Source of the DNA: RGIG7450 sp045577655
GTDB taxonomy: Bacteria; Bacillota; Clostridia; RUG12999
Reading direction: 5' to 3'
Assembly: GCA_045577655.1 (NCBI GenBank)
Contig: JAZNIU010000027.1
Span: forward strand, 8,752 to 72,751
DNA length: 64,000 nt
Below, one piece after another: positions 16,646 to 26,057 of this stretch. Numbering within the stretch: the stretch's first letter is position 1; every line of letters begins with the position of its first letter. Below the pieces are notes generated by a model. The model was given only the letters and a program-made list of their open reading frames with translations. It had not been told where the DNA came from and did not search any database. The position numbers and the translations under genes are program-made.

Positions 16646-17488
16646 ATGCTTAATGAACTGCTGAAAAAAAGGTTTCTGACAGTTCTTATTGTGGTTGTTA
16701 TTATAGTGTCTCTTATTGCCGGAATCGGTAGAATTTTTCCAGGCAAAGACGGGAAAAGGGCAAATTTTGTTGCTGACGCCGTTGGCATAATCGTAAGTCC
16801 GTTTCAGGGAGCTTTTTCATGGGCTGTAGGAAATATTTGCGATGTTGTCAATTTTTTTGGCAGTAGCAAATGGAAAAGTGAAGAGATAGAAAGACTCAAT
16901 AAAGAAATTGCTGCTCTTGAAAATAATTTAAGTGAACTTGATGCATACAAAGAGCAGAACGACACATTAAGAAATCTTCTGGAAATTCAGAAACAGAATA
17001 TAGAGTACGATCCTGTTTGTGCAGAAGTTATCGGCAGGGAAGCAGAAAACTGGTCGGGACTTATAAAACTTAATAAAGGCACGCTGAGCGGCATTGCGAA
17101 AAAAGATGTTGTAATTTCCAATGATGGACTGGTTGGTTATGTCAGCGAGGTGGGAACAAATTGGTGTGTTGTTACCACAATTGTTTCGCCCGATTCGGGG
17201 ATTAGTTGTGTTATACCCAGGACAGGCGAAATTGTTATACTTGACGGGGAAGTCAAGGATTCGGGCAGCAACAAATGCAAACTATCATACATTGCTGCCG
17301 ACAGTCTGATTGCTCAGGGTGAAGCTGTTGAAACAAGCGGTGAGGGCGGAATTTACCCGCAAGGGTTTTTCGTTGGCAGAGTTGATAATATTTATAACGC
17401 AAAAGACGGAATATCAAAAGAGGCCGATGTTAAAACAGCGGTTGATTTCAGAAGATTAAGAGATGTTTTGGTTTTCAGAAAAAAATAG
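16646..17488 (+). CDS. mreC: Rod shape-determining protein MreC
   Basis: A 280-residue bitopic protein: an N-terminal membrane helix (residues about 8-27), a coiled coil around residues 75-115 (rich in E, K and L at heptad spacing), then the beta-barrel periplasmic-type domain with EVIGREAENWSGLIKLNKG, GLVGYVSEVG and SGEGGIYPQGFFVGRV. It scaffolds the elongasome outside the membrane. It starts 17 bases after mreB. Confidence 0.96.
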   Translation: MLNELLKKRFLTVLIVVVIIVSLIAGIGRIFPGKDGKRANFVADAVGIIVSPFQGAFSWAVGNICDVVNFFGSSKWKSEEIERLNKEIAALENNLSELDAYKEQNDTLRNLLEIQKQNIEYDPVCAEVIGREAENWSGLIKLNKGTLSGIAKKDVVISNDGLVGYVSEVGTNWCVVTTIVSPDSGISCVIPRTGEIVILDGEVKDSGSNKCKLSYIAADSLIAQGEAVETSGEGGIYPQGFFVGRVDNIYNAKDGISKEADVKTAVDFRRLRDVLVFRKK

Positions 17489-17512
17489 AAAAAGAAAGAG
17501 TGGTGGGAGAAA

Positions 17513-18004
17513 ATGACAAGCTGGATATTTACTGGGTTTTTAGCGCTTATCTATTTGCTCCAGACTGCTCTTTTTGCAAATATGGCAATACTGGGTGTAG
17601 TGCCGGATATTATACTTGTTTGTTTATTGTGTTATACAATACTTTTTGGCAGAGAAAAAGGATTTGTATGTGCTCTTGTGACAGGGTTTGTTGTTGATTT
17701 GCTCACAGGCGACTTTTTTGGCAGACATATTATTATTTATGTTTTTTCTTCAGCACTTGCTGATTTTCTCACAGGAAAACTGTTTGGAAAAAACTTTCTT
17801 ACGGCAGCACTTATTACTCTCATTGTAAGTTTTCTGGGAGGGGTTGTAATGGCTGTATATATGTATGCTGCAAAAATTGACAGAAACATTTTTTATCTTA
17901 TGTTTCAGACAGCGCCTCTGTACGCGGCGTATAACGCAGTTATAAGTATTTTTATGTTTTTCCCGGTGGAAAGCCTTAAAAGCTATTCTTTCAGGAAGGA
18001 GTGA
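17513..18004 (+). CDS. mreD: Rod shape-determining protein MreD
   Basis: A 163-residue protein with five to six membrane helices, the integral membrane partner of MreC. The internal GREKGFVCALVTGFVVDLLTG segment is typical of the family. Its stop codon overlaps the AAGGAGTGA ribosome site of the PBP2 gene that follows. Confidence 0.93.
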   Translation: MTSWIFTGFLALIYLLQTALFANMAILGVVPDIILVCLLCYTILFGREKGFVCALVTGFVVDLLTGDFFGRHIIIYVFSSALADFLTGKLFGKNFLTAALITLIVSFLGGVVMAVYMYAAKIDRNIFYLMFQTAPLYAAYNAVISIFMFFPVESLKSYSFRKE

Positions 18005-18008
18005 CACC

Positions 18009-20066
18009 ATGAAATTTGCTCAAAAATTTTTTGAAAACAGACTTTTGGTTCTTATCTGTGTAGCAGTTCTTATGGCACTCATTCTGACAGTGCAGGCGGT
18101 TAAACTCCAGCTTGTTCAGGGGGAATATTATAAACAGGTATCTGCTGACAGAACATATAAAAACATTACTATTAAGGCTCCGAGAGGAGAAATTGTGGAC
18201 CGATATGGCAGAATACTTGCAGGCAACAAGTCTGCCTCCAGTATTGTTATTGACTATAATTTTGAATCAAAAGAAAAGCTTAACGATACGATTATTGCAC
18301 TTCTTGAGATTGTTGAGCAAAGCGGCGAGCACTATGAAGACTCTTTGCCAATCTCGTATGATGAACCCTACAGTTTCAGATTCGGTGAGGTCAGAGGGCT
18401 TAATTTAAACGAAGCAGAATGGAAAGAAAAATATGAAATAAACAAAACTTTTTCGCCAAAACAGGTGCTGGCGTTTCTTGAAGAAAAATATGAAATAAAA
18501 AACATTGATGATAAAAAGCTTAAAAGGAAATTGATTGGCGTCAGGTATGATATGCAGCTCAGGAATTTCAGCAGCGCAAATCCATTTTCTTTTATGACCG
18601 ATATAGATATAACGCTGGTTTCTAAAATAAAAGAAAACTCTGACAGACTTGGTGCTGTTGAGATAATCATTGAACCGGTCCGTGACTATGGTGAAAATTG
18701 TATTGCAGCACACCTGCTTGGCAGGGTGGACAAAATCTACCGTGAAGAATATGAAAAACTGCAGTACAAAGGATATGGTATGAATGATACCATAGGCAAA
18801 GACGGTCTTGAAAAATATCTTGAAGAATATTTAAGAGGAACAGACGGCAGAGAGGGAAGAGACGTCAGCATGAAAGGCAAGACAGTTACTCTCTCAAAAA
18901 ATGTTGAGGCTGTTCCCGGCAAAAAAGCGGTGCTCAGCATAGATGCAAAAGTTCAGGAGGCAGCCGAAAAAACCCTTGCGGAATCGGTACATGCTTATTA
19001 TGACGAGGGAGTAACTCAGGTAGGGGGCGGCGCCGCAGTTGCCATTGATGTAAACACCGGTGAAGTGCTTGCACTTGCAAGCTATCCGACATACAATCTC
19101 GGAACATTCAGAGAAGATTATTCCCGCCTTTCAAACAACAGCAAAAATCCAATGTTCAACAGGGCGATAGCAGGAGCATATCCTCCGGGGTCAACCTTTA
19201 AAGCGCTGACCGCGATAACTGGTCTTGAAGAGGGAGCAATTTCAGGGTCTACAATAATAACCTGTAATGGTCCCTACCAGGCCTATGCACCTTCTTATAC
19301 ACCTGCATGCTGGATACACAACGATTATGGCGGCAGTCACGACGGTATCGGCGTTGTGTCGGCACTTGAAGTTTCCTGTAACATATATTTCTATGAAACA
19401 GGCAGGCGTCTTGGTATAGAAAAGTTAAATGAATATGCCGAAAAGTTCGGTCTTGGCAAAAAAACAGGCATAGAACTGAGCGGCGAAAGCGAAGGAATTC
19501 TTGCCGGCCCAAAATACAGGGAAAGCATTGATGCTGTGTGGTATCCCGGGGATACAATTCAGGCGGCAATCGGTCAGTCGGATAATATGTTCACGCCCAT
19601 TCAGATGGCAAACTATACTGCAACCATTGCAAATGGCGGAACAAGGTATGTGCCGCACATTGTGAAAAACATAGTATCTTATGATGGAAAGCATACAATA
19701 GCATCATTTAAACCAACAGTTGCTGAAAAGATAGATATATCCAAAGAAAATCTAGAGCTTGTCCACCAGGGCATGAGAGCGGTTGTTGAAACAGGAAGTG
19801 CCAAGATTACTTTCAGCGATTATGAGATTGACGTTGCGGGTAAAACAGGAACGGCTCAGTCGGGAGGCGGCAGAACACCGCACAGCTGGTTTATATCCTT
19901 TGCACCTTATGACGACCCTCAGATTGCCATTGCGGTTATTATTGAGAACGCCGGTGTTAACGGACTTGGCAAATATGTTTACAATGTAGCAAGAAATATG
20001 TATGAGGCATATTTTGACAGCGCAGAAACAGAAGAACCAGAGAAATATAATTCAATTTTAAACTGA
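18009..20066 (+). CDS. mrdA: Penicillin-binding protein 2 (elongation transpeptidase)
   Basis: A 685-residue class B penicillin-binding protein that cross-links lateral-wall peptidoglycan. It has one N-terminal membrane anchor, the pedestal domain with APRGEIVDRYGRILA, and the transpeptidase domain with the three active-site motifs: SxxK in PPGSTFKALTAI, SxN in VSCNIYF, and KTG in AGKTGTAQ. The pedestal region between residues ~90 and ~230 includes a lysine-rich insertion seen in clostridial PBP2. The place after mreD fits an MrdA/PBP2 role in rod growth. Confidence 0.96.
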   Translation: MKFAQKFFENRLLVLICVAVLMALILTVQAVKLQLVQGEYYKQVSADRTYKNITIKAPRGEIVDRYGRILAGNKSASSIVIDYNFESKEKLNDTIIALLEIVEQSGEHYEDSLPISYDEPYSFRFGEVRGLNLNEAEWKEKYEINKTFSPKQVLAFLEEKYEIKNIDDKKLKRKLIGVRYDMQLRNFSSANPFSFMTDIDITLVSKIKENSDRLGAVEIIIEPVRDYGENCIAAHLLGRVDKIYREEYEKLQYKGYGMNDTIGKDGLEKYLEEYLRGTDGREGRDVSMKGKTVTLSKNVEAVPGKKAVLSIDAKVQEAAEKTLAESVHAYYDEGVTQVGGGAAVAIDVNTGEVLALASYPTYNLGTFREDYSRLSNNSKNPMFNRAIAGAYPPGSTFKALTAITGLEEGAISGSTIITCNGPYQAYAPSYTPACWIHNDYGGSHDGIGVVSALEVSCNIYFYETGRRLGIEKLNEYAEKFGLGKKTGIELSGESEGILAGPKYRESIDAVWYPGDTIQAAIGQSDNMFTPIQMANYTATIANGGTRYVPHIVKNIVSYDGKHTIASFKPTVAEKIDISKENLELVHQGMRAVVETGSAKITFSDYEIDVAGKTGTAQSGGGRTPHSWFISFAPYDDPQIAIAVIIENAGVNGLGKYVYNVARNMYEAYFDSAETEEPEKYNSILN

Positions 20067-20085
20067 CAGGAGAGAAATATCAGAA

Positions 20086-20673
20086 ATGATGGTACAGCTT
20101 AAAGGAGTGATGGGTGGCATAAAACTCAAAGCAGCTCCGGTGAAAAATACATTATCACTTATGGAAGAGATAAAAGAAAAGCTTGTTTCTGTGAAAGAGC
20201 TTTTGAAAAACCAGGAAGAGATAACTGTATGGATTGAAAGTTCCACACTTTCTTTTGCTGAAAAACTTTATATCCGCAAATATATATTTGATATGTTTGG
20301 AGAAAACACACTTGTGAATTTTGATGTCCCGAAAGAAGAAGCTCCGGTTTCGGTCTTTCATTCGGGGACACTCAGGTCAGGACAAAAACTTTGTTCTGAC
20401 GGACACATAATAGTCCAGGGGGATGTTAATCCGGGGGCGGAACTTAAAGCTGCCGGCAATGTTGTTGTTCTTGGGACACTTAAAGGAATTGTTCATGCGG
20501 GTGCAGGCGGAAACAGGTCGGCAAGTGTCAGCGCACTTTCTCTTTGTCCGACCCAGATAAGAATTGCTGATGTCATTACAAGGTCGCCTGACCAGACAGA
20601 AGATCCGCAAATCCCGGAAACCGCTTACATAATGGAAGACAGAATTTATGTGGAGCCTCTTGTCAGAAAGTGA
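20086..20673 (+). CDS. minC: Septum site-determining protein MinC
   Basis: A 195-residue FtsZ-polymerisation inhibitor. The N-terminal half is diverged, as in Firmicutes. The C-terminal half is the MinC beta-helix, recognised by HSGTLRSGQKLCSDGHIIVQG, DVNPGAELKAAGNVVVLG and LKGIVHAGAGGN, followed by ICP-like turns (LCPTQIRIADVITR). Two adjacent ATG codons (20086, 20089) are possible starts. It precedes minD by a 125-bp gap that carries separate promoters. Confidence 0.93.
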   Translation: MMVQLKGVMGGIKLKAAPVKNTLSLMEEIKEKLVSVKELLKNQEEITVWIESSTLSFAEKLYIRKYIFDMFGENTLVNFDVPKEEAPVSVFHSGTLRSGQKLCSDGHIIVQGDVNPGAELKAAGNVVVLGTLKGIVHAGAGGNRSASVSALSLCPTQIRIADVITRSPDQTEDPQIPETAYIMEDRIYVEPLVRK

Positions 20674-20679
20674 AAAATA

Positions 20680-20709
20680 TTGACAAACAGGGCATTTTTG
20701 TTGTAGAAT
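20680..20709 (+). promoter_or_regulatory. Sigma-A promoter upstream of minD
   Basis: TTGACA at 20680-20685, an 18-base spacer and TAGAAT at 20704-20709, ninety bases before minD. It allows minD and minE to be expressed apart from minC. Confidence 0.6.
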
Positions 20710-20757
20710 TTATCTAACGATTGCAGGCATATACACAAAGATTCGACAAGCAGAGTA

Positions 20758-20766
20758 TGATATAAT
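20758..20766 (+). promoter_or_regulatory. Second, extended -10 promoter upstream of minD
   Basis: TGATATAAT, an extended -10 element 33 bases before the minD start codon. No good -35 element is present. Confidence 0.4.
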
Positions 20767-20798
20767 TATCTCGAAAAATTTATATTTTGGAGGTAATT

Positions 20799-21599
20799 AT
20801 GGGAAAAGTGTATGTAATAACGTCCGGCAAGGGCGGTGTTGGTAAAACAACTACAACGGCAAATATAGGAACGGCACTTGCCGCACGCGGCAAAAAAGTT
20901 GTGCTTATAGATGCAGATATTGGGCTCAGAAATCTTGATCTTATTATGGGTCTTGAAAACAGAGTTGTCTATGACATTGTAAACGTCATAGAGAAAAAGT
21001 GCAGACTTAAACAGGCACTTATCAAAGATAAAAGACAAAAGGAACTTTATATGCTTCCGGCGGCACAGACGAGAGATAAAGACTGTGTTACTGCCGAGCA
21101 AATGAAAGAACTTTGTGAAACGCTTAAAAAAGAGTTTGATTACATACTTATAGACTGTCCTGCAGGGATTGAACAGGGATTTAAAAATGCAATTGCAGGA
21201 GCAGATGAAGCAATTGTTGTTACAACGCCCGAAGTGTCTGCAGTAAGAGACGCCGACAGGATTATCGGACTGCTTGAAGCAAACGGGCTTAAAAAGCCTC
21301 GGCTTATTGTAAACCGTATTCGCATAAACATGGTAAAAAAAGGAAACATGATGGGTGTTGAGGACATTGAGGAACTTCTTGCCATAGGAATTCTAGGCAT
21401 TGTTCCCGATGATGAAAATATAATAATAACCTCCAATAAAGGCGAACCTGCAGCAATGAACGAAAAAACTCTCATAGGGGAGGCATATCGCAATATTGCC
21501 GGCAGAGTTTGCGGAGAGGACATTCCGTTTATAAAGTTTGACACAGAAAACTTTATAACTAGAGTGCGCAAAATGTTTGGAGGTGTAAAATATGCTTAA
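20799..21599 (+). CDS. minD: Septum site-determining ATPase MinD
   Basis: A 266-residue ParA/MinD-family ATPase that binds the membrane and recruits MinC. It has the deviant Walker A motif SGKGGVGKTT, DADIGLRNLDLIMGLE, the DCPAGIE Walker B region and a basic C-terminal amphipathic tail (ITRVRKMFGG) for membrane attachment. ATG 20799 lies just downstream of GGAGG; the in-frame upstream codon at 20787 lies at the ribosome site itself. It overlaps minE by 8 bp. Confidence 0.97.
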   Translation: MGKVYVITSGKGGVGKTTTTANIGTALAARGKKVVLIDADIGLRNLDLIMGLENRVVYDIVNVIEKKCRLKQALIKDKRQKELYMLPAAQTRDKDCVTAEQMKELCETLKKEFDYILIDCPAGIEQGFKNAIAGADEAIVVTTPEVSAVRDADRIIGLLEANGLKKPRLIVNRIRINMVKKGNMMGVEDIEELLAIGILGIVPDDENIIITSNKGEPAAMNEKTLIGEAYRNIAGRVCGEDIPFIKFDTENFITRVRKMFGGVKYA

Positions 21600-21861
21600 A
21601 GGAATTTCGCGGCTACTAAAAAAACACAAGTCAAGTGAGGTTGCAAAAAGCAGAATGCAGGTTCTTCTGTCCATCGACAGACAGAAAACGTCTATGATAA
21701 CGGAAGAAACAATTAACAATATCAAAGAAGAAATAATGGCGGTAATAAGCAAATATCTTAAGATAGATGTAACATCTTTTGATGTAAAACTTGAAAGGAA
21801 CACAGACGACAGTGGCAGAGTTCTTTCCACTGTTGTTGCCAATATACCAATAGACATATAA
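21592..21861 (+). CDS. minE: Cell division topological specificity factor MinE
   Basis: An 89-residue protein, the usual length. The N-terminal anti-MinCD and membrane-binding part includes SSEVAKSRMQVLLSIDR, and the C-terminal dimerisation domain ends in STVVANIPI. It makes MinD oscillate. The presence of MinE rather than DivIVA-MinJ alone is typical of many Clostridia. Its start lies inside minD. Confidence 0.95.
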   Translation: MLKGISRLLKKHKSSEVAKSRMQVLLSIDRQKTSMITEETINNIKEEIMAVISKYLKIDVTSFDVKLERNTDDSGRVLSTVVANIPIDI

Positions 21862-21878
21862 CAGAAAGGATGGGGCAA

Positions 21879-22301
21879 ATGAACATTGCTTTAATTGCAC
21901 ACGACAAGAAAAAAGAACTTATGGTACAATTCTGTATTGCATACAAGGGGATTTTAGAAAAACATACTCTTTGTGCCACAGGTACAACAGGCGGACTTAT
22001 TGCGGAAACAACGGGGCTTAATGTCCACCGCTTTCTGTCGGGACCGCAGGGCGGCGATCAGCAGATTGGTGCAAGAATTGCATATGACGAAATTGACCTT
22101 GTCCTCTTTTTCAGAGACCCACTTACAATGAAACCTCACGAGCCGGAAATTTCCCCCATTTTGAAGCTCGCCGATATACACAATGTTCCGGTAGCAACAA
22201 ATGTTGCAACTGCCGAAGTTCTTATTATGGGCGTGGAAAGAGGCGACCTGGCTTGGCGTGAAATTGTTAATCCTAAAGCTAAAGCAAATATTGTTGAATA
22301 G
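21879..22301 (+). CDS. mgsA: Methylglyoxal synthase
   Basis: A 140-residue enzyme that converts dihydroxyacetone phosphate to methylglyoxal and phosphate, a bypass of lower glycolysis. Motifs: IALIAHDKKK at the N-terminus, TGTTGG (phosphate binding), GPQGGDQQIGA with the catalytic Asp, and FFRDPL. ATG 21879 is 9 bases from AAAGGA; ATG 21870 overlaps that site. It commonly follows the min operon in Clostridia, as here. Confidence 0.95.
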   Translation: MNIALIAHDKKKELMVQFCIAYKGILEKHTLCATGTTGGLIAETTGLNVHRFLSGPQGGDQQIGARIAYDEIDLVLFFRDPLTMKPHEPEISPILKLADIHNVPVATNVATAEVLIMGVERGDLAWREIVNPKAKANIVE

Positions 22302-22321
22302 TATTTGCGGAAAGGCACAAA

Positions 22322-23611
22322 ATGGAAAATTTAACCGTTGTTGAGCTTAGGAAGAAAGCAAAAGAGCTGGGAGCAACAGGCGTTTCTTCCATGAAAAAAT
22401 CTCAACTTATTGAATTTATTGATTCGGCAAAAGCTTTTGACGAACCTAAAAAACAGCTTTTTGACCTTAATAAAAGCAAAAAAAATGTCGACGGAATTTT
22501 AGAGGTGCTTGCCGACGGATATGGGTTTGCCAGAGGTGCAAACTGTCTGGATGGCAACAGCGATGTTTATGTTTCGCCGTCGCTTATCAGAAAATATCTC
22601 TTGAAAACAGGCGATAAAATTGAGGGTTTTGCAGTTCGCCGTGAAGGCGAAAAGTTTGAAGCTCTTATATACATTACATCAGTCAACGGAGAAAAACCCG
22701 AAAAAATAAAAAACAGGGTTTCGTTTGAAAATCTTGTTCCGGTATATCCGGACGAGAGACTGAAAATGGAAACAACTCAAAATGAATATGCTACAAGACT
22801 TATGGATATTATTTCACCGGTGGGCAAAGGGCAGAGAGGGCTTATTGTTGCTCCGCCAAAAACCGGTAAAACCACCATACTAAAACAAATAGCAAAAAGT
22901 GTGAAGAAAAACAATCCTGAAGTTCACTTAATAGTTCTGTTAATTGATGAGCGCCCCGAAGAAGTGACAGATATGATTTATTCGATAGAGGGTGCCGAGG
23001 TTGTTTATTCCACTTTTGATATGCCGCCCGAAAACCATACAAAAGTTGCGGAAATGGTGCTCGAACGCGTCCAGCGTCTTGTTGAACAGAAAAAGGATGT
23101 TGTTTTGCTGCTTGACAGTTTAACGCGTCTTGCAAGAGCATACAATCTTACTGGTCAGACAAGCGGAAGGTCTCTTTCCGGCGGGCTTGATGCGGGAGCA
23201 CTTTATAAACCTAAAAAATTCTTTGGTGCTGCCAGAAACATTAAATCAGGTGGAAGCCTGACCATACTTGCAACTGCGCTCATAGAAACGGGAAGCAAGA
23301 TGGATGATGTTATTTTTGAGGAGTTCAAGGGAACAGGGAATATGGAACTTCACCTTGACAGGAAAATGTCTGAACGCAGAATTTTCCCTGCCATTGACAT
23401 TTACAAGTCGGGCACAAGAAAAGAGAATCTTCTTCTTCCGTACGAGGAACTTGCAGCAGCCTGGAATATAAGGCGTGCGTTCGGGGACACACCATCGCCC
23501 GAGGTAACGGAATATATAATCAAAAAACTTGTTTCTACAAAAAACAATTTGGAATTTATTGATATTATAAACAAAGAAATGAAAAACGAAAATTTTTCAG
23601 TCAGGAGATAG
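22322..23611 (+). CDS. rho: Transcription termination factor Rho
   Basis: A 429-residue hexameric RNA helicase. An N-terminal Rho_N (SAP-like) motif (LRKKAKELGATGVSSMKKSQL), the cold-shock RNA-binding domain (GILEVLADGYGFARG, DVYVSPSLIRKY), and the ATPase domain with Walker A APPKTGKTT, LLIDERPEEVTDM and VLLLDSLTRLARAYN, plus the Q and R loops around LSGGLDAGALYKPK. Complete, with no large insertion between the RNA-binding and ATPase domains. It follows mgsA by 20 bases. Confidence 0.97.
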   Translation: MENLTVVELRKKAKELGATGVSSMKKSQLIEFIDSAKAFDEPKKQLFDLNKSKKNVDGILEVLADGYGFARGANCLDGNSDVYVSPSLIRKYLLKTGDKIEGFAVRREGEKFEALIYITSVNGEKPEKIKNRVSFENLVPVYPDERLKMETTQNEYATRLMDIISPVGKGQRGLIVAPPKTGKTTILKQIAKSVKKNNPEVHLIVLLIDERPEEVTDMIYSIEGAEVVYSTFDMPPENHTKVAEMVLERVQRLVEQKKDVVLLLDSLTRLARAYNLTGQTSGRSLSGGLDAGALYKPKKFFGAARNIKSGGSLTILATALIETGSKMDDVIFEEFKGTGNMELHLDRKMSERRIFPAIDIYKSGTRKENLLLPYEELAAAWNIRRAFGDTPSPEVTEYIIKKLVSTKNNLEFIDIINKEMKNENFSVRR

Positions 23612-23614
23612 TTT

Positions 23615-24757
23615 ATGAAAAAAATTGTCGCATTATTAGTTGTTATAACTCTTGCTTTTTCAGCAGTATCTTTGCAGGCTTTTGCTCTTGATATCAGCGA
23701 TGTTGACAGTAATGCGGCACTTCTTATGGATGCAACTACAGGGAAGATTATGTTTGAGAAGAACCCTGACCAGAAGGTTGCTATCGCAAGTATAACAAAA
23801 CTTATGGTTCTGCTTATCACTATGGAAGAAATAAAAGCAGGAAATCTTACTCTTGACACAATTATAACAGGAACAAAAGAAGCAAAGGAAATAGGCGGGT
23901 CCACGATGTTTCTGGACGACGGTGAACAGCTGCCGCTTGAAACTATAATAAAAGGAATTTGCATAAGCAGTGCAAATGATGGGACGGTTGCTCTTGCACA
24001 ACATATAGAGGGTAGCACAGCCGGTTTTGTTGCCCGTATGAATTCCCGCGCGAAAGAACTTGGACTTAAAAGTACTAACTATAAAAATGTTGTTGGATTT
24101 GACGATTTTGAACACTATTCAACTGCCAGAGATGTTGCGGTCATCAGCCGTGAACTTGTGCTTAACCACCCGGAAATTCTGACCTATTCATCAATTAAGG
24201 AAGAATGGATAAGAGAGGGAAAAACACAGCTGCTTAACACCAACAGGCTTATTGGCAGATACAAATATGCTACCGGTCTTAAAACGGGAACAGAAAGCAA
24301 CGCAAAATATTGTCTTGTTGCCACTGCCAAAAAAGATGAAACAGAGCTTATTGCAGTTGTTCTTGGCGCAGACGATAATACTATGAGAACGATAGAAGCA
24401 CAAATGCTTCTTGAATACGGATATAATTCTTTTGAGCTTGCGACCGTGGCGCCGGTGTCGGAACCACTGGGACAGATAAAAGTGAAAAAAGGAAAAGCTG
24501 ATTTTGTTGATGTTGTTCCGGAAAAAGATGTTAAGGTTGTAGTTCCCAAAGGACAAAGCGATTTAATAAAAAAAGAAGTTGTTTTTGATGATGAAATTTC
24601 AGCTCCTTTTGTAAAAGGTACAAAAGTGGGGGAAATTACTGTCAGGGTGGGCGACGAGGTTGCAGCAGTTGTGCCACTTGTGACGGCAGCAGAGCTGGAA
24701 AAAATTTCTTTTTTCGGAGCTCTTTTAAAACTTATACGTTCAATGTTTGCATTTTAG
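23615..24757 (+). CDS. dacF: D-alanyl-D-alanine carboxypeptidase (DacF/PBP5 type)
   Basis: A 380-residue secreted low-molecular-weight penicillin-binding protein that trims the terminal D-Ala of peptidoglycan stem peptides. Signal peptide of about 24 residues ending AFA, then the active-site motifs SITK (SxxK), SSAND (SxN) and LKTGT (KTG). The C-terminal PBP5_C beta domain runs from about residue 275 and ends in a hydrophobic amphipathic anchor (FFGALLKLIRSMFAF). It starts 4 bases after rho and ends at a terminator. DacF is a best-fit name; a DacB-like role in the spore cortex is also possible. Confidence 0.93.
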   Translation: MKKIVALLVVITLAFSAVSLQAFALDISDVDSNAALLMDATTGKIMFEKNPDQKVAIASITKLMVLLITMEEIKAGNLTLDTIITGTKEAKEIGGSTMFLDDGEQLPLETIIKGICISSANDGTVALAQHIEGSTAGFVARMNSRAKELGLKSTNYKNVVGFDDFEHYSTARDVAVISRELVLNHPEILTYSSIKEEWIREGKTQLLNTNRLIGRYKYATGLKTGTESNAKYCLVATAKKDETELIAVVLGADDNTMRTIEAQMLLEYGYNSFELATVAPVSEPLGQIKVKKGKADFVDVVPEKDVKVVVPKGQSDLIKKEVVFDDEISAPFVKGTKVGEITVRVGDEVAAVVPLVTAAELEKISFFGALLKLIRSMFAF

Positions 24758-24789
24758 AAAAACTGCCTTTGAAAAAAGGCAGTTTTTTT
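24758..24789 (+). terminator. Intrinsic terminator after the D,D-carboxypeptidase gene
   Basis: AAAAACTGCCTTT pairs with AAAGGCAGTTTTT over 13 bp with a GAAA tetraloop, followed by a T-run. It closes the long block that begins at about 12.1 kb. Confidence 0.92.
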
Positions 24790-24810
24790 GCAAAAAAATT
24801 GAAAAAAATA

Positions 24811-24839
24811 TTGAAAAAAGACGAATGCTGTGCTATAAT
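24811..24839 (+). promoter_or_regulatory. Sigma-A promoter of the nagZ-xpt-purC unit
   Basis: TTGAAA at 24811-24816, a 17-base spacer, and TATAAT at 24834-24839 with a TGC extension. It is 49 bases upstream of the first start codon. Confidence 0.75.
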
Positions 24840-24888
24840 TACTTTATTAAACCGCCTGTGTCACGATAAAGGAATTGAGTGATTTAAT

Positions 24889-26037
24889 ATGAAAAAAATA
24901 TGGTTGGTTGTTTTGCTTGCTTCGGTAATGGCTTTGTTGATATGTTGTGCAAGCCCTAAAGTACATAATTCTGATATCCGGGAAACACCGGAGCAAAAAG
25001 AAGAAAAAGAAATTCTTGCAATTATTGAAAATATGACATTGAACGAAAAAGTATGTCAGATGTTCATTGTTGCTCCCGAAAACCTTAATATGGGAGAAAC
25101 CGTCCGGAGCGTTTCACCGACCTTTATATCAGGGTTGGAAGAATACCCGGTAGGCGGAATTGTCTGTTTTGCGGACAATGTGAGCTCACGCACCCAGCTT
25201 AAGCAAATGCTATCCGATATGTCAGAACTTGGGAAAACTCCGATGTTTTTGGCTGTTGACCAGGAGGGCGGCAGAGTTGCAAGACTTAAAGAAAATGTGG
25301 ATTTCCCGGCATTTGATAGTATGTATTCATACAGAAACGATGGCGAAACTGCTGCCTACGAAAATGCAAAAACTATTGCGGAAGAAATGAAAAAACTTGG
25401 GTTTAATCTCGATTATGCACCCGTGGCAGATGTCTGGTCCAACAAAAACAACACTGTTATAGGCGAAAGAGCCTACAGTGACGATTTTTCTGAAAGTGCA
25501 AGTCTTGTTTCTGCAGCGGTGAAAGGTTTTCACGATGGGGGAGTGATGTGCACACTTAAACATTTTCCCGGTCATGGAGATACTTTTGTTGATACCCATG
25601 ATGCACTTGCCTATGTTTCAAAAACAAAAAAAGAACTTAATTCACAGGAAATTCTTCCGTTTAAAGCGGGAATAGCCGCCGGAGCAGATATGGTTATGAT
25701 AGGCCATCTTGTGATAAAAGATATTGACGATAAAAACCCCGCCACTTTGTCAGATGCGGTTGTGACAGACTATCTGAAACAGGAACTTGGGTTTGACGGG
25801 GTGGTTATTACCGACAGTATGGCTATGGGCGCGGTTTCAACGCTTTATGGGTCCGGTGAATTGTCAGTGCGTGCAATAAATGCCGGAGTGGATATTGTTC
25901 TTATGCCGAAAAGTCTTTCTGCAGCGGTTGAGGGTGTTTTAAAAGCTGTAAATGACGGCAGGGTTTCAGAAGATAGAATTGACGAAAGTGTCATGAAGAT
26001 ACTAAAACTGAAAAGAAAATACGGACTTTATAATTAG
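24889..26037 (+). CDS. nagZ: Glycoside hydrolase family 3 lipoprotein (NagZ-type beta-N-acetylhexosaminidase)
   Basis: A 382-residue GH3 enzyme that releases N-acetylglucosamine from muropeptides during wall recycling. The N-terminus is a lipoprotein signal peptide with lipobox ICC (Cys about residue 20), so it acts outside the membrane, unlike cytosolic Gram-negative NagZ. Hallmarks: AVDQEGGRVARL, the NagZ-specific loop KHFPGHGDTFVDTHDAL carrying the His/Asp acid-base pair, and the nucleophile region VVITDSMAMGAV. First gene after its own promoter; xpt follows 20 bases on. Confidence 0.9.
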   Translation: MKKIWLVVLLASVMALLICCASPKVHNSDIRETPEQKEEKEILAIIENMTLNEKVCQMFIVAPENLNMGETVRSVSPTFISGLEEYPVGGIVCFADNVSSRTQLKQMLSDMSELGKTPMFLAVDQEGGRVARLKENVDFPAFDSMYSYRNDGETAAYENAKTIAEEMKKLGFNLDYAPVADVWSNKNNTVIGERAYSDDFSESASLVSAAVKGFHDGGVMCTLKHFPGHGDTFVDTHDALAYVSKTKKELNSQEILPFKAGIAAGADMVMIGHLVIKDIDDKNPATLSDAVVTDYLKQELGFDGVVITDSMAMGAVSTLYGSGELSVRAINAGVDIVLMPKSLSAAVEGVLKAVNDGRVSEDRIDESVMKILKLKRKYGLYN

Positions 26038-26057
26038 CATAAACAGGAGGGACCACC

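Noticed and set aside
26038..26057. Purine riboswitch ahead of xpt
   Set aside because: Only 20 bases separate nagZ and xpt, far too few for the aptamer.
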